Part shown: piece by piece, positions 45,721-54,648 of the stretch
How the letters are laid out: each line of letters opens with the position of its first letter
Position numbering within the stretch: position 1 is the first letter of the stretch
Notes under the pieces: model-generated
Databases searched by the model: none
The model's input: only the letters and a program-made list of their open reading frames with translations
Told to the model about the DNA's origin: nothing
Translations under genes and position numbers: made by a program
Assembly: GCA_964388575.1 (NCBI GenBank)
Contig: CAYMAZ010000015.1
Location: 3,302-67,301, forward strand
Direction: 5' to 3'
DNA length: 64,000 nucleotides
Origin: CAYMAZ01 sp964388575
GTDB taxonomy: Bacteria; Bacteroidota; Bacteroidia; Bacteroidales; DTU049

Positions 45721-48090
45721 TTAAAACTTAAAATTATATGATACAGATGGTAAAATCGGAAACAATGAAACCTGCTTCGCTTTGATTTCCATGTGACCTT
45801 CCATGATATTGCCTGTTGTTTCAAAATAAATGTAATATGGATTCATGCGATTGTACAAATTATAAATTGAGAAATTCCAGGTAGATTCCCATTTTCTTGG
45901 TTTTTTCGGCTTTGGAGTCCAGTTTACAGAAACATCCATTCTGTGATATGGAGGCATTCTGTAAGAATTTCTAGCTCCATACTCATTTACAATATTTCCT
46001 CCGATAATGTATCGGGAAACAGGTAAAGTCGCTGTATTTCCGGTTGCATAAACCCAAACCAGTGAAACATTCAGCTTGGGATTAATTTCATACATGGTTA
46101 CAATAGAAACATCATGTCTTCTGTCATATTTTGCCGGAAATTCTTCTCCAAGATTTATTTCTGAAAAGATTCTGCTTGTTTTGGACAAAGTGTATCCAAT
46201 CCAGCCTGTTAATTTGCCGTACTGCTTGTTGACAAAAAATTCAATCCCATAGGAATATCCTTCCCCGAAAGTAAAATTGTTGTCAGTATTGTTGCTGACA
46301 TTGTCTTCAATGAGTGCCCCTTCTTTATATTCAATCTGGTTCTTCATGTCCTTGTAATATACTTCAACCGATCCTTCGTACATATTTTTATAGAAATTCC
46401 TGAAATACCCAACTGAATATTGTGTACCAAACTGCGGTTTAACAATTTCAGTGCTTGGGACCCAAATATCTGTCGGTAGAGAAACAGCACTGAGAGCAGC
46501 AAGATGAATGTATTGATAATTCTGAGTGAATCCGGCTTTTATTGACGAATATTCATCCACGATAAATCTGGCTGATAATCTGGGTTCAAGATGATTGTAT
46601 GTTTTCACGCTCTCTCCGGAAGCATAACTGATGGTATCCACAGTTAGGTTTGTCACCGGATCCTTAATAAACCTGTCAAAAGGCCCCACGTGACAAAACA
46701 AGGAATAGCGAAGACCCGCACTGATTCTAATCAGACCGGTCAGATCAAACTCATCATTCACATATAATGCACCTTCATGGGAGTACAATTTGACAGCTTC
46801 ACCAAAATCAAACTCCACATCTGATGTTTTGGCAGAAACATTGTATGGTGTGAATGTGTGATAAATATAATTAATACCGTATTTCACAGTGTGTGTAGTG
46901 GATGGAATCCAGGTAAAGTCAATCTTTGCATTCCAGTCCTCAATTCCTGAATTCAGTTTCAGGTCATACTGATCCTGAATGGCATCAAAGCCAAAATCAT
47001 ATTTGCTGTATATCACTGACGTATTGGCAAAAACTTTCTGATTGAACAAATGATTCAAGCGTAAAACTGCAGTTCCGTTGCCCCATGAGATTGCATTGGA
47101 GAAATTATCCTCAGCATCAGATAAATCAAACACATCACGTCCAAAATATCCACTCAGAAAAACACGATCCTTGTCCGAGAGCCTGTAATTGACCTTGGCA
47201 TTCAGATCGTAAAAATAATAGGCAGACTGCCTGAAAGGTGAATTTTTATTGAGAAATGGTTTCATCACAACATCAACATATGTCCTTCTCCCCGAAATGA
47301 TAAATGAAGATGTGTCTTTTTTGATCGGCCCCTCAACTGTCAGTCTAGAGGAAATTAACCCGATACCTCCTTCAGCTGCATATTTCCGATTATTACCATC
47401 TTTCATGGATATGTCCAGTACTGATGCAAGGCGTCCTCCGTAATTTGCAGGCATACTTCCTTTGAAAATATCAACATTCTGAAGTGCATCTGAGTTAAAT
47501 ACAGAAAAGAACCCAAATAAATGAGCAGCATTATAAACAACAGCCTCATCAAGAAGAATCAAATTCTGATCCGGACCGCCTCCGCGTACATAAAATCCGG
47601 TCATTCCCTCCCCGCCTGACTGTATTCCGGGCTTGAGTTGAATGGTTTTCAGAATATCCACTTCTCCCATAAATGCAGGAAGCTTTTTTACCATTTCCAC
47701 AGGCATTTCAAATGAGCCCATCTCCGTACTCATTACATTTTTATCAGGCCTATCAGCTGAAATGACAACCTCTTTTGTTGTTATAGCTGTTGATTGCAAC
47801 CTGATATTGAACGAAATATTTCTGTCAAGCTGTACTTCCTGTGACCAGTCCTCAAAACCTAGAAAACTTGCAAACAACTGGTGTGTCCCTTTTTCAAGAG
47901 TGATTGTATAAAAACCATAGGTATTGGTTGTAGTTCCCCTTATGGGATTCTTCAGATAAACATTTGCTCCAATGAGCGACTCACCCGTATTTTCATCAGT
48001 TATGTAACCACTTATTGTATATCTCTGTGCAATCGAGCCATGAACAATGAATGTCGAAATGAGTAATGTAAATATGAGTCTATAATTCAC
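45721..48090 (-). CDS. TonB-dependent receptor with carboxypeptidase-like N-terminal domain
   Basis: An outer-membrane TonB-dependent transporter of the type paired with DUF4249. An N-terminal carboxypeptidase-regulatory-like domain (RYTISGYITDENTGESLIGANVYL, GTTTNTYGFYTITL) is followed by the plug (VVISADRPDKNV, ILKTIQLKPGIQSGGEGMTGFYVRGGGPDQNLILLDEAVVYN) and a long barrel with the terminal LFPILPSVSYNFKF. I place the start at the GTG at 48090 (mature signal NYRLIFTLLISTFIVHGSIAQ); the upstream TTG at 48135 overlaps a -7 element. About 789 aa. Substrate unknown. Confidence 0.9.
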   Translation of the reverse strand: MNYRLIFTLLISTFIVHGSIAQRYTISGYITDENTGESLIGANVYLKNPIRGTTTNTYGFYTITLEKGTHQLFASFLGFEDWSQEVQLDRNISFNIRLQSTAITTKEVVISADRPDKNVMSTEMGSFEMPVEMVKKLPAFMGEVDILKTIQLKPGIQSGGEGMTGFYVRGGGPDQNLILLDEAVVYNAAHLFGFFSVFNSDALQNVDIFKGSMPANYGGRLASVLDISMKDGNNRKYAAEGGIGLISSRLTVEGPIKKDTSSFIISGRRTYVDVVMKPFLNKNSPFRQSAYYFYDLNAKVNYRLSDKDRVFLSGYFGRDVFDLSDAEDNFSNAISWGNGTAVLRLNHLFNQKVFANTSVIYSKYDFGFDAIQDQYDLKLNSGIEDWNAKIDFTWIPSTTHTVKYGINYIYHTFTPYNVSAKTSDVEFDFGEAVKLYSHEGALYVNDEFDLTGLIRISAGLRYSLFCHVGPFDRFIKDPVTNLTVDTISYASGESVKTYNHLEPRLSARFIVDEYSSIKAGFTQNYQYIHLAALSAVSLPTDIWVPSTEIVKPQFGTQYSVGYFRNFYKNMYEGSVEVYYKDMKNQIEYKEGALIEDNVSNNTDNNFTFGEGYSYGIEFFVNKQYGKLTGWIGYTLSKTSRIFSEINLGEEFPAKYDRRHDVSIVTMYEINPKLNVSLVWVYATGNTATLPVSRYIIGGNIVNEYGARNSYRMPPYHRMDVSVNWTPKPKKPRKWESTWNFSIYNLYNRMNPYYIYFETTGNIMEGHMEIKAKQVSLFPILPSVSYNFKF

Positions 48091-48132
48091 AGAAGTCTGA
48101 TTTAAAAAAAAATTATTATCTTTAAAGATTTG

Positions 48133-48140
48133 CAAATTTA
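48133..48140 (-). promoter_or_regulatory. -7 promoter element of the TonB receptor operon
   Basis: On the - strand TAAATTTG matches the -7 consensus and lies 43 bp before the proposed GTG start; no clear -33 element at the expected spacing. Confidence 0.4.
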
Positions 48141-48412
48141 ACGCATTAATTGCAATTTAATTTTTATCATATCATAATTTTTTTTTAAATTATTGCTAAA
48201 TCTCAAGCTTCTCATTTTTTTGAAAATTCGTTCTTTACATTAAGAAACACTTCAATCCGAAGAAATAATTCATACTGTCAGGAAAAAAGAAGCTTATTTT
48301 GCAAAGAAATGTTTTGAGAAATTTAAAAAAATGAAAACAAAAGGTACATAAATGAACGTATCTTTTTGAGATTAAAAAAAAGACTGAATATTTCAAACAA
48401 ACTCTCTTCAGG

Positions 48413-48814
48413 TTATTTTTTGAAAATACCTGAATATTGCTGCTTATCGACCAACACAAACTTCATTTCAGGGGCCAGTGTCACTTTCCCCAATGTTGAC
48501 ATTACAATGCTCCTGAAATGAATTTCTGTTCCATCAGGAAGAATCCTGATCATATTTGATGCATTTTTATCAACAATATCCCCCTTAACATCTACATATT
48601 GAGCAAATTCTCCGGAACCAGCAACAACTGTGAACGACTCAACAACATAAGTAGATTTGTCAACCATGAGTTTCTGCCCGACGATTTCACCCAAAGTGAT
48701 CAACCCGGATGCCTTTCCGGAAATTGTAACCAAAGGATGAGAATTCTGAAAAAATATAAACCCTGATGAAAAAACAACAAAAGCGAACGATAGAAAAAGA
48801 TGCTTTGTTTTCAT
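48413..48814 (-). CDS. exported protein resembling a single GldM C-terminal domain
   Basis: A 133-residue exported protein (signal KTKHLFLSFAFVVFSSGFIFF). The body resembles one C-terminal domain of GldM/PorM, the periplasmic shaft of the T9SS motor: GEIVGQKLMV, YVVESFTVVAGSGEFAQYVDVKGD and a final NMIRILPDGTEIHFRSIV. It lacks the other GldM domains, so it could be an accessory or a degenerate stand-alone domain. The similarity is by eye only. Confidence 0.5.
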   Translation of the reverse strand: MKTKHLFLSFAFVVFSSGFIFFQNSHPLVTISGKASGLITLGEIVGQKLMVDKSTYVVESFTVVAGSGEFAQYVDVKGDIVDKNASNMIRILPDGTEIHFRSIVMSTLGKVTLAPEMKFVLVDKQQYSGIFKK

Positions 48815-48831
48815 AATAATTTATTTTTTCA

Positions 48832-48862
48832 CAAATTTAGTATATTCAGCTCCCTAATCCAA
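48832..48862 (-). promoter_or_regulatory. Bacteroidota promoter of the GldM-like gene
   Basis: On the - strand TTGG (48862-48859) and TAAATTTG (48839-48832) are separated by 19 bases; the ATG is 18 bp beyond the -7 element. Confidence 0.65.
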
Positions 48863-48930
48863 TATAATGGATGAACATACTGAATTCTCCTGCAAGCTTT
48901 TAAATTTTGATGTTTATAAAGCATGGATTT

Positions 48931-50613
48931 TCACTGTTTAAATTTTTCCGGTTTGCTCAGCAACAATGAAATATGAAAAAATGATTCTGAAATTCTCAGA
49001 ATGATCTGTAGCATCTTTTTATAACTGATCAGTGAATACAAAGGCAATTCTGTTTGAATATTCATTTCAGAAATTGCCTGATCATATTTCGTGATCAGTT
49101 TCTCTATATTCCCATGCTTTTCTGTCAACTCATTATTTATATCATTCGAAGATTCCATTGACAGTAACTCAACTAGTATTTCGTTTTCCTCACTGAGTTG
49201 AGAGAATAATTCCAGAATATGATCACGCATATCCTGATTAAACCAAGCCTTATGTATGCTTTTTTCTTCAACTAAAACTAAAAAATCGTGAGTCAGTTCT
49301 GAGATTGTTTGTAAACCACCAGTAATCTCAAGCATTTTCAATGTAGTTCTTGAGCCTTCACTGCTTAAATCACGCTCAGAAATCTTTGTCAGGTAGGCAG
49401 TAATTTCCTTATGATATTCATCTGTTGCCTTTTTGTTCTGCTGAATCATATTTTGAATCTCAGTAAACTTCTTTTCTTTTTTCTCAATGAGCAAGTTTGG
49501 TAAAAAATTCAATTGCTTTTTTATCTGAACAACAAGTCTGGTGATTTCTGTTTTCGCATTCAGAAGTAAAATCTCTGAAGTGGAGAAAAAATGATCTTCC
49601 AATATTCTGAGTCTTTGCTTTTCAGGTTGTGAAACAGGCAATATTCTTTCTATCAGCTTGATTAATAAGGAAACTGATGGCAACATGACAAGTGCGAGCA
49701 CAAGATTGAAAACTGTATGGACAAAAGCCAACCCAACAGGAATCTGATGGGGATCATTCATATCAGATGAAAATAAAACCCTGACTAGTTCCTTCGAAGC
49801 TGATATGAACTGAGTAAAAAAGGGAAGAAATAAAAGTACTGTTATCAAATTCATGAGCAAATGACTCAGTGTAGCCCTTTTAGCATTTCCGTTCGCAACC
49901 AATGCTCCGAGATTGACCGTAATTGTTGTTCCGATATTCTGTCCTAAAATCATTGCAACAGCCATCGGAAATCCGATAACTCCATTGTAACATAATACAA
50001 ACGTAAGGGTAATGGCAGCACTTGATGATTGAATAATGGCTGTTACAGCAAATCCAATAAAAACAAAAAAAAGAATGCCAGGAAATCCCGATTGCGAAGC
50101 ATTTCTGATCCATTGAAAAAACACTGAATGCTCATCAGCAGGGGGAAAAGCAGATTTCATAAACATCAGTCCAAGAAATAGCAGTGCAAATCCAACAAGA
50201 AATTCACCCATATTTTTATACTTCCCGGATTTTAAAAATAAAAACGGAAACCCAGCAGCAATGAGCACAAGTGCATATCCTCCAATGTCAAACTGAAATC
50301 CAAGCAGGGAAATAAACCAAAGTTTAACTGTTGTCCCCAGGTTTGCGCCGATGATCATCGGCAGGGACGCGCTGAGTGTGATGACTCCCGCATTGACAAA
50401 ACTAACGATCAGTAATGTTGATGCTGATGATGTTTGAATCAGTGATGTCAGAAAAAAACCCGTAAGAAATCCACGTCCGCGTGTATTTGTTAATGTATGA
50501 ACTGCTGAACGCATCCTCTGACCCGACAGTTTTTGCAACGAATCACTGACAACACGCATCCCGTATAGAAATAATGATACAGACCCAATAATGCTCAGTA
50601 TTTGCAACAACAT
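48931..50613 (-). CDS. Na/Pi cotransporter family protein with C-terminal PhoU-like domain
   Basis: A sodium/phosphate cotransporter of the NptA/YjbB type, about 560 aa. Two inverted repeats carry the QSSSA-like signature (LIQTSSAST and IIQSSSAAI), with TMs up to about residue 300; then a helical PhoU-like tail (about residues 340-560, EILLLNAKTEITRLVVQIKKQL). It would import or export phosphate. The start is uncertain: an upstream TTG at 50634 lies in a TAATTTTG -7-like element (50639-50632), so the ATG at 50613 is preferred. Confidence 0.85.
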   Translation of the reverse strand: MLLQILSIIGSVSLFLYGMRVVSDSLQKLSGQRMRSAVHTLTNTRGRGFLTGFFLTSLIQTSSASTLLIVSFVNAGVITLSASLPMIIGANLGTTVKLWFISLLGFQFDIGGYALVLIAAGFPFLFLKSGKYKNMGEFLVGFALLFLGLMFMKSAFPPADEHSVFFQWIRNASQSGFPGILFFVFIGFAVTAIIQSSSAAITLTFVLCYNGVIGFPMAVAMILGQNIGTTITVNLGALVANGNAKRATLSHLLMNLITVLLFLPFFTQFISASKELVRVLFSSDMNDPHQIPVGLAFVHTVFNLVLALVMLPSVSLLIKLIERILPVSQPEKQRLRILEDHFFSTSEILLLNAKTEITRLVVQIKKQLNFLPNLLIEKKEKKFTEIQNMIQQNKKATDEYHKEITAYLTKISERDLSSEGSRTTLKMLEITGGLQTISELTHDFLVLVEEKSIHKAWFNQDMRDHILELFSQLSEENEILVELLSMESSNDINNELTEKHGNIEKLITKYDQAISEMNIQTELPLYSLISYKKMLQIILRISESFFHISLLLSKPEKFKQ

Positions 50614-50727
50614 CAACAGCTCAATTTTTTTCAAAATTAATTATAATTCATCCAGCTGTTTTGCATCACAGATTAATTATTTATTAATTCAACCAAATTA
50701 TTCAACCTTCTGCATTTTAAAAAAAAC

Positions 50728-50735
50728 TATTTTTG
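50728..50735 (+). promoter_or_regulatory. -7 promoter element before the DUF6056 gene
   Basis: TATTTTTG matches the -7 consensus 20 bp before the ATG at 50755; TCTG at 50709-50712 has too short a spacer (15 bases). Confidence 0.4.
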
Positions 50736-50754
50736 TTTAACAAATCAAGTAACA

Positions 50755-52167
50755 ATGAAGCTTTCAAAAAAGTTTTTACTGATGCTCATTCTGACTTTGT
50801 TTCTGATTGTGTACTTTGTTTTGTGCTTGCTGGCTTTTCCGGTTGCTGATGACTTCACAATTTCCATGGTTTTGAAAGAACATGTTCATGGTGTAAAGGA
50901 TTTATTGTTGTACTTAAGGAATTCCTGGAGCGGACGATACTCAAGTCATTTGCTGAGTGCAACTCAACCATATGAGTATTTCGGAATCACAGGTTACCGC
51001 CTTGCATTAATGTTTACGCTGGCTTTGATGAGTGCTTCAATTTGGATAGTAATCAGAAGTCTTTTCATCAACGGATACAAAAAAAATAGTATCCTGATAG
51101 GGTCATTATGGTTTATGTTGCTTTATCTGCACATTATCCCCGGCCCAGAAGAAACTGTTTACTGGTGGTCAGGNNNNNNNNNNTTATGGTTGACAGTTAT
51201 GATCAGATGGAGTGATCCATCCGGAAACAAAACAAATAATACAATTCTTCTGGTCATTCTGAGCATGATCGTTTGTGGTTTTAATGAAATCAGTATGCTG
51301 CTCACTCTGATTATGGTTGTTCTTTTTGTGATTATCCCTTCAGTTCTTAAAAGGAAAACCGATTTGCATCAATTCATATTAATTTTTGCAGTGGTGGCTG
51401 TCTCATTTTTTATTGTTTCTGCCCCGGGTAATGAATACAGAACCGAATATTTCACTGAAAGCCGGTCTTTTTTCACTGCAATGAAGATTTCATTGATTTC
51501 ACTAGCAAAGCTGAACGGAATTGCATTGCAAAGTCCATCCATTGTTCTCACTGTAATCTTTTTATTCACAATGCTTAATTCTGAAAAGCTCAAACCTGAA
51601 ATCAAAAAAATGATCAGCATTCATCCGGTATTGTTTGCCATTTTGTGGCAATCAGTTCTGTTTTCCGGACTTTTTGTACAGGCATGGGCAATGGGCATTA
51701 ATCCGCCGATGAGAGTTTATAATTTGATGTTGTTTTTTTGGTTATCTGGATGCTTGCTTTTTGTTAGCAGTGTCAAACATTATCTTGTACACAAAAACCG
51801 AATCAAAATCAAACCAATTAAAGGTTTTGCTTTGAACACAATGGTTCTGCTCATTCTCTTATCCATGATCCTCGATTTCAGAAAACCTCCCGGCACGCAG
51901 ATCGTGTTTGGAGGAAACTTCCCGGCTGCAATATATGACATTATATATCATTTCCAGCCATACAAAAATGAACTGCATCAAAGAAATTATGACATCAGCC
52001 ATCAGATCCATATGGAAAATGACACAATTCGTTTATCACCTCTGAAACACAAACCTAAAGTTGTGTTTTATCTGGATATTTCTGAAAATCCTGATTATTT
52101 TGTAAATATCTTAGCAGCAAATGCACTGGATGTTAAAGCTGTAAAACTGAATGAATGTTTAAATTGA
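50755..52167 (+). CDS. DUF6056-like polytopic membrane protein
   Basis: A 470-residue membrane protein with about ten hydrophobic helices, similar to DUF6056 or GT-C-like membrane glycosyltransferase proteins. The N-terminal loop holds FPVADDFTISMV and a NSWSGRYSSHLL motif, where Asp-Asp and the WSGRY motif are the recurring feature. A run of ten N (51174-51183) falls inside YWWSGxxxxLW with the frame kept. The substrate and reaction are unknown; surface glycan synthesis is plausible. Confidence 0.65.
   Translation: MKLSKKFLLMLILTLFLIVYFVLCLLAFPVADDFTISMVLKEHVHGVKDLLLYLRNSWSGRYSSHLLSATQPYEYFGITGYRLALMFTLALMSASIWIVIRSLFINGYKKNSILIGSLWFMLLYLHIIPGPEETVYWWSXXXXLWLTVMIRWSDPSGNKTNNTILLVILSMIVCGFNEISMLLTLIMVVLFVIIPSVLKRKTDLHQFILIFAVVAVSFFIVSAPGNEYRTEYFTESRSFFTAMKISLISLAKLNGIALQSPSIVLTVIFLFTMLNSEKLKPEIKKMISIHPVLFAILWQSVLFSGLFVQAWAMGINPPMRVYNLMLFFWLSGCLLFVSSVKHYLVHKNRIKIKPIKGFALNTMVLLILLSMILDFRKPPGTQIVFGGNFPAAIYDIIYHFQPYKNELHQRNYDISHQIHMENDTIRLSPLKHKPKVVFYLDISENPDYFVNILAANALDVKAVKLNECLN
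51174..51183. other. run of ten N inside the DUF6056-like gene
   Basis: The undetermined bases keep the reading frame, and the surrounding WWSG and LWLTV fit the helix boundary of this family with nearly the right spacing, so the run may be masked rather than an arbitrary gap. Confidence 0.9.
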
Positions 52168-52267
52168 TTTACCTTTAGATTTGTTCCATATCTCCTTCAT
52201 TCAAGTAATTGATATTAATACTCTTATTTTCAATCATATATACTTATTTAATTTTTTATATATATTT

Positions 52268-52298
52268 TTTCAATGAATATTGAAAATATTTATATTTG
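52268..52298 (+). promoter_or_regulatory. candidate promoter of the octaheme/sulfur operon
   Basis: TTTC (52268-52271) and TATATTTG (52291-52298) with a 19-base spacer. This places transcription start near 52305, so the upstream in-frame ATG at 52273 cannot be used and the start is at 52354. Confidence 0.5.
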
Positions 52299-52353
52299 CA
52301 TGGTTTCTAAAGTAAAAAATTTTGTAAACTTGCATTCATATAAATCACCATTT

Positions 52354-53931
52354 ATGAGAAAACTTATACAAGTCATTTTTCTGGTTCTCATTCCTCAGGT
52401 ATTCATCGCTTTGGCTATTTACAACGTTCAGAATTTGCCCAATTACAACAATATTGATGAATTAAAGGAAGAATATTCAGAAAGAAAATTAACAATTAAG
52501 GATCACTCTCAGTTTACAGAACTGCAGAAAAATTTTCAATCTGCCCATGATATTACAGCTGCCTGTCTGAGCTGTCATGAAGAGCGAGGACATGAACTTC
52601 TGCTCAGCCATCATTTCACATGGCAAAAGGAAGAGTATATTCCGGGGCGTGGTGTGGTGTATTACGGCAAAAAAAATGCACTGAATAATTTCTGCACAGG
52701 AATTGCAGCAGGTAGTGAGCCAACATGCAATCGCTGTCATGCAGGATATGGTTACAGCAATCCATTTTTTGATTTTACTGATCCAAACAACATTGATTGC
52801 CTCGTTTGTCATGATAACAGCTACAATTACAAAAAACGATCAGGTGGAGCAGGTTATCCTGAAATCGGGGAAAATGCACCTGATTATCCACTGGTTTTTG
52901 CCAACCTTGGCACTCCCAGACTTCAAAACTGCGGAGTTTGTCACTTTCACAGTGCCGGTGGAAACAACGTAAAACACGGAGACCTGGAGATTGCACTTAT
53001 AGACTGTTCTAAGGAAATTGATGTTCATATGTCACCCGAAGGTGCAGGGTTACAATGTATTGATTGCCATGAAACAAAAAATCATGTCATGAAAGGCAGA
53101 TATTATGGACTTTCTTCCACAAATGAACGACGGGCCCATTGTCAGGATTGTCACACACCATTCCCCCATAAAGATGATATGATGAATGAGCATACAATTA
53201 AGGTAGATTGCAGAACCTGTCACATCCCTGTATATGCAAAAGTGAATGCAACAAAAATGTACTGGGATTGGTCCACTGCATGTGATTTGCGTGGTGGTGC
53301 TCCTTATTTTGAGCTTGATGAATCCGGAAATCAGGTTTATCTTTCAGAAAAAGGGTCTTTCATTTGGGCACAAAATGCAACACCTGATTATCAATGGTTT
53401 AATGGAACTGCTGACCATCATTTTCTGAGTGACCAGATTGAAGAAGTTCCAGTCAAAATCAATAAATTGTTTGGCTCATATGATGACACCGAGTCAAAAC
53501 TCATTCCGAAAAAAATTCACAGAGGGAAACAACCCTACGATGTGGTAAACAATCGTATTGTACAGGCAAAACTTTGGGACTACGACAAAGGCAAAGGTGC
53601 ACTTTGGGTTGATTTTGACTGGACTGCAGCAATTGACACAGCCATGGAATATTTACAGATTCCTTACAGCGGACAGTATGATTTTGTTGAAACCGAAATG
53701 CATCTTCCCATCAGCCATATGGTTTCTCCCAAAGAACATGTTATTGGCTGTAATGAATGTCACACAAGAAACAATTCGCGTCTTGCTGGTATCAATGATT
53801 TTTATCTTCCAGGCCGCGACCGTAATAAATACGCCGATATTGGTGGTATCATTATTATTCTGTTCACACTGGCTGGCGTATTTGGTCATGCTTCATTGCG
53901 GTATTACAATTACCGGAAAATAAAATCATAA
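52354..53931 (+). CDS. octaheme c-type cytochrome, tetrathionate reductase family, membrane anchored
   Basis: A 525-residue multihaem cytochrome with exactly eight CxxCH motifs: residues 71 (CLSCH), 125 (CNRCH), 149 (CLVCH), 193 (CGVCH), 235 (CIDCH), 263 (CQDCH), 286 (CRTCH) and 466 (CNECH). It matches the octaheme tetrathionate reductase (OTR) family known from Shewanella, whose members reduce tetrathionate, and in vitro nitrite or hydroxylamine; the Lys-ligated active haem cannot be assigned safely. An N-terminal signal anchor (KLIQVIFLVLIPQVFIALAIY) and a C-terminal helix (ADIGGIIIILFTLAGVFG) suggest membrane anchoring at both ends, unlike soluble OTR. Start chosen by promoter position. 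A cytochrome b gene follows 30 bp later. Confidence 0.9.
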   Translation: MRKLIQVIFLVLIPQVFIALAIYNVQNLPNYNNIDELKEEYSERKLTIKDHSQFTELQKNFQSAHDITAACLSCHEERGHELLLSHHFTWQKEEYIPGRGVVYYGKKNALNNFCTGIAAGSEPTCNRCHAGYGYSNPFFDFTDPNNIDCLVCHDNSYNYKKRSGGAGYPEIGENAPDYPLVFANLGTPRLQNCGVCHFHSAGGNNVKHGDLEIALIDCSKEIDVHMSPEGAGLQCIDCHETKNHVMKGRYYGLSSTNERRAHCQDCHTPFPHKDDMMNEHTIKVDCRTCHIPVYAKVNATKMYWDWSTACDLRGGAPYFELDESGNQVYLSEKGSFIWAQNATPDYQWFNGTADHHFLSDQIEEVPVKINKLFGSYDDTESKLIPKKIHRGKQPYDVVNNRIVQAKLWDYDKGKGALWVDFDWTAAIDTAMEYLQIPYSGQYDFVETEMHLPISHMVSPKEHVIGCNECHTRNNSRLAGINDFYLPGRDRNKYADIGGIIIILFTLAGVFGHASLRYYNYRKIKS

Positions 53932-53961
53932 ATTATCTTTCACAACTTTAATACATCAAAA

Positions 53962-54648
53962 ATGAAAAAAAAGGTATACATCTACAGACTTTTTGAAAGG
54001 TTCTGGCACTGGTCACAGGCACTTCTCATTTTTTTCCTGATGTTTACAGGCTTTGAAGTCCACAGTTCCTACTCAATTATTGGATTTGAAAATGCAGTCA
54101 AGTACCACAATGTTGCTGCCATTTCCCTGATTATTCTGATTATTTTTACAATTTTCTGGCATTTTTCAACAGGTGAGTGGAAACAATATATCCCCACAGC
54201 TAAAAATCTGAAAGCTCAGGCAAATTACTATCTTTTCGGAATTTTTAAAAATGCTCCGCATCCCACAAGAAAAACTCAGTTAAGCAAACTTAATCCACTT
54301 CAGAGACTCGTCTATTTCGGCCTCAAGGTCATTATGATTCCGTTGATGGTCATTACAGGAATTTTATATCTCATGTACAGGTACCCCCAGAAGGGTGAAA
54401 TTATTGCGGGCAGTTCAAGCGGACTTGAAATCGTGGCAGTGTTGCATACATTCGGTGCGTTTCTGCTTATTGCATTTGTCATTGCGCATTTGTATCTCAT
54501 TACAACCGGACACACAATATCTTCAAACCTCAAGGCAATGATCACAGGCTATGAAGACCTTGATGATGATGCACATGATGCAGAAACCAAAGAACATAAA
54601 TCCTTACACAATGATGAAAATTTACCCAAAACAGATTCATATGAATAA
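53962..54648 (+). CDS. cytochrome b561/Ni-Fe-hydrogenase-type b subunit
   Basis: A 228-residue cytochrome b with four to five transmembrane helices. Haem-ligand histidines occur in FERFWHWSQALLIF, KYHNVAAIS, FWHFSTGEW, AVLHTFGAF and FVIAHLYLITTGH. It probably oxidises quinol and passes electrons to the octaheme protein encoded just upstream. The C-terminal tail is acidic (YEDLDDDAHDAETKEH). The stop overlaps the start of the rhodanese lipoprotein by 8 bp, showing translational coupling. Confidence 0.88.
   Translation: MKKKVYIYRLFERFWHWSQALLIFFLMFTGFEVHSSYSIIGFENAVKYHNVAAISLIILIIFTIFWHFSTGEWKQYIPTAKNLKAQANYYLFGIFKNAPHPTRKTQLSKLNPLQRLVYFGLKVIMIPLMVITGILYLMYRYPQKGEIIAGSSSGLEIVAVLHTFGAFLLIAFVIAHLYLITTGHTISSNLKAMITGYEDLDDDAHDAETKEHKSLHNDENLPKTDSYE

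Noticed and set aside
52273..52353. Upstream in-frame start for the octaheme gene
   Set aside because: It contains the -7 element TATATTTG (52291-52298), so the ATG at 52354, which also gives the signal anchor, is better.
54551..54640. Upstream in-frame start for the double rhodanese lipoprotein
   Set aside because: It would remove the lipoprotein signal from the N-terminus and overlap the cytochrome b gene by nearly 100 bp; ATG 54641 gives a clear lipobox.
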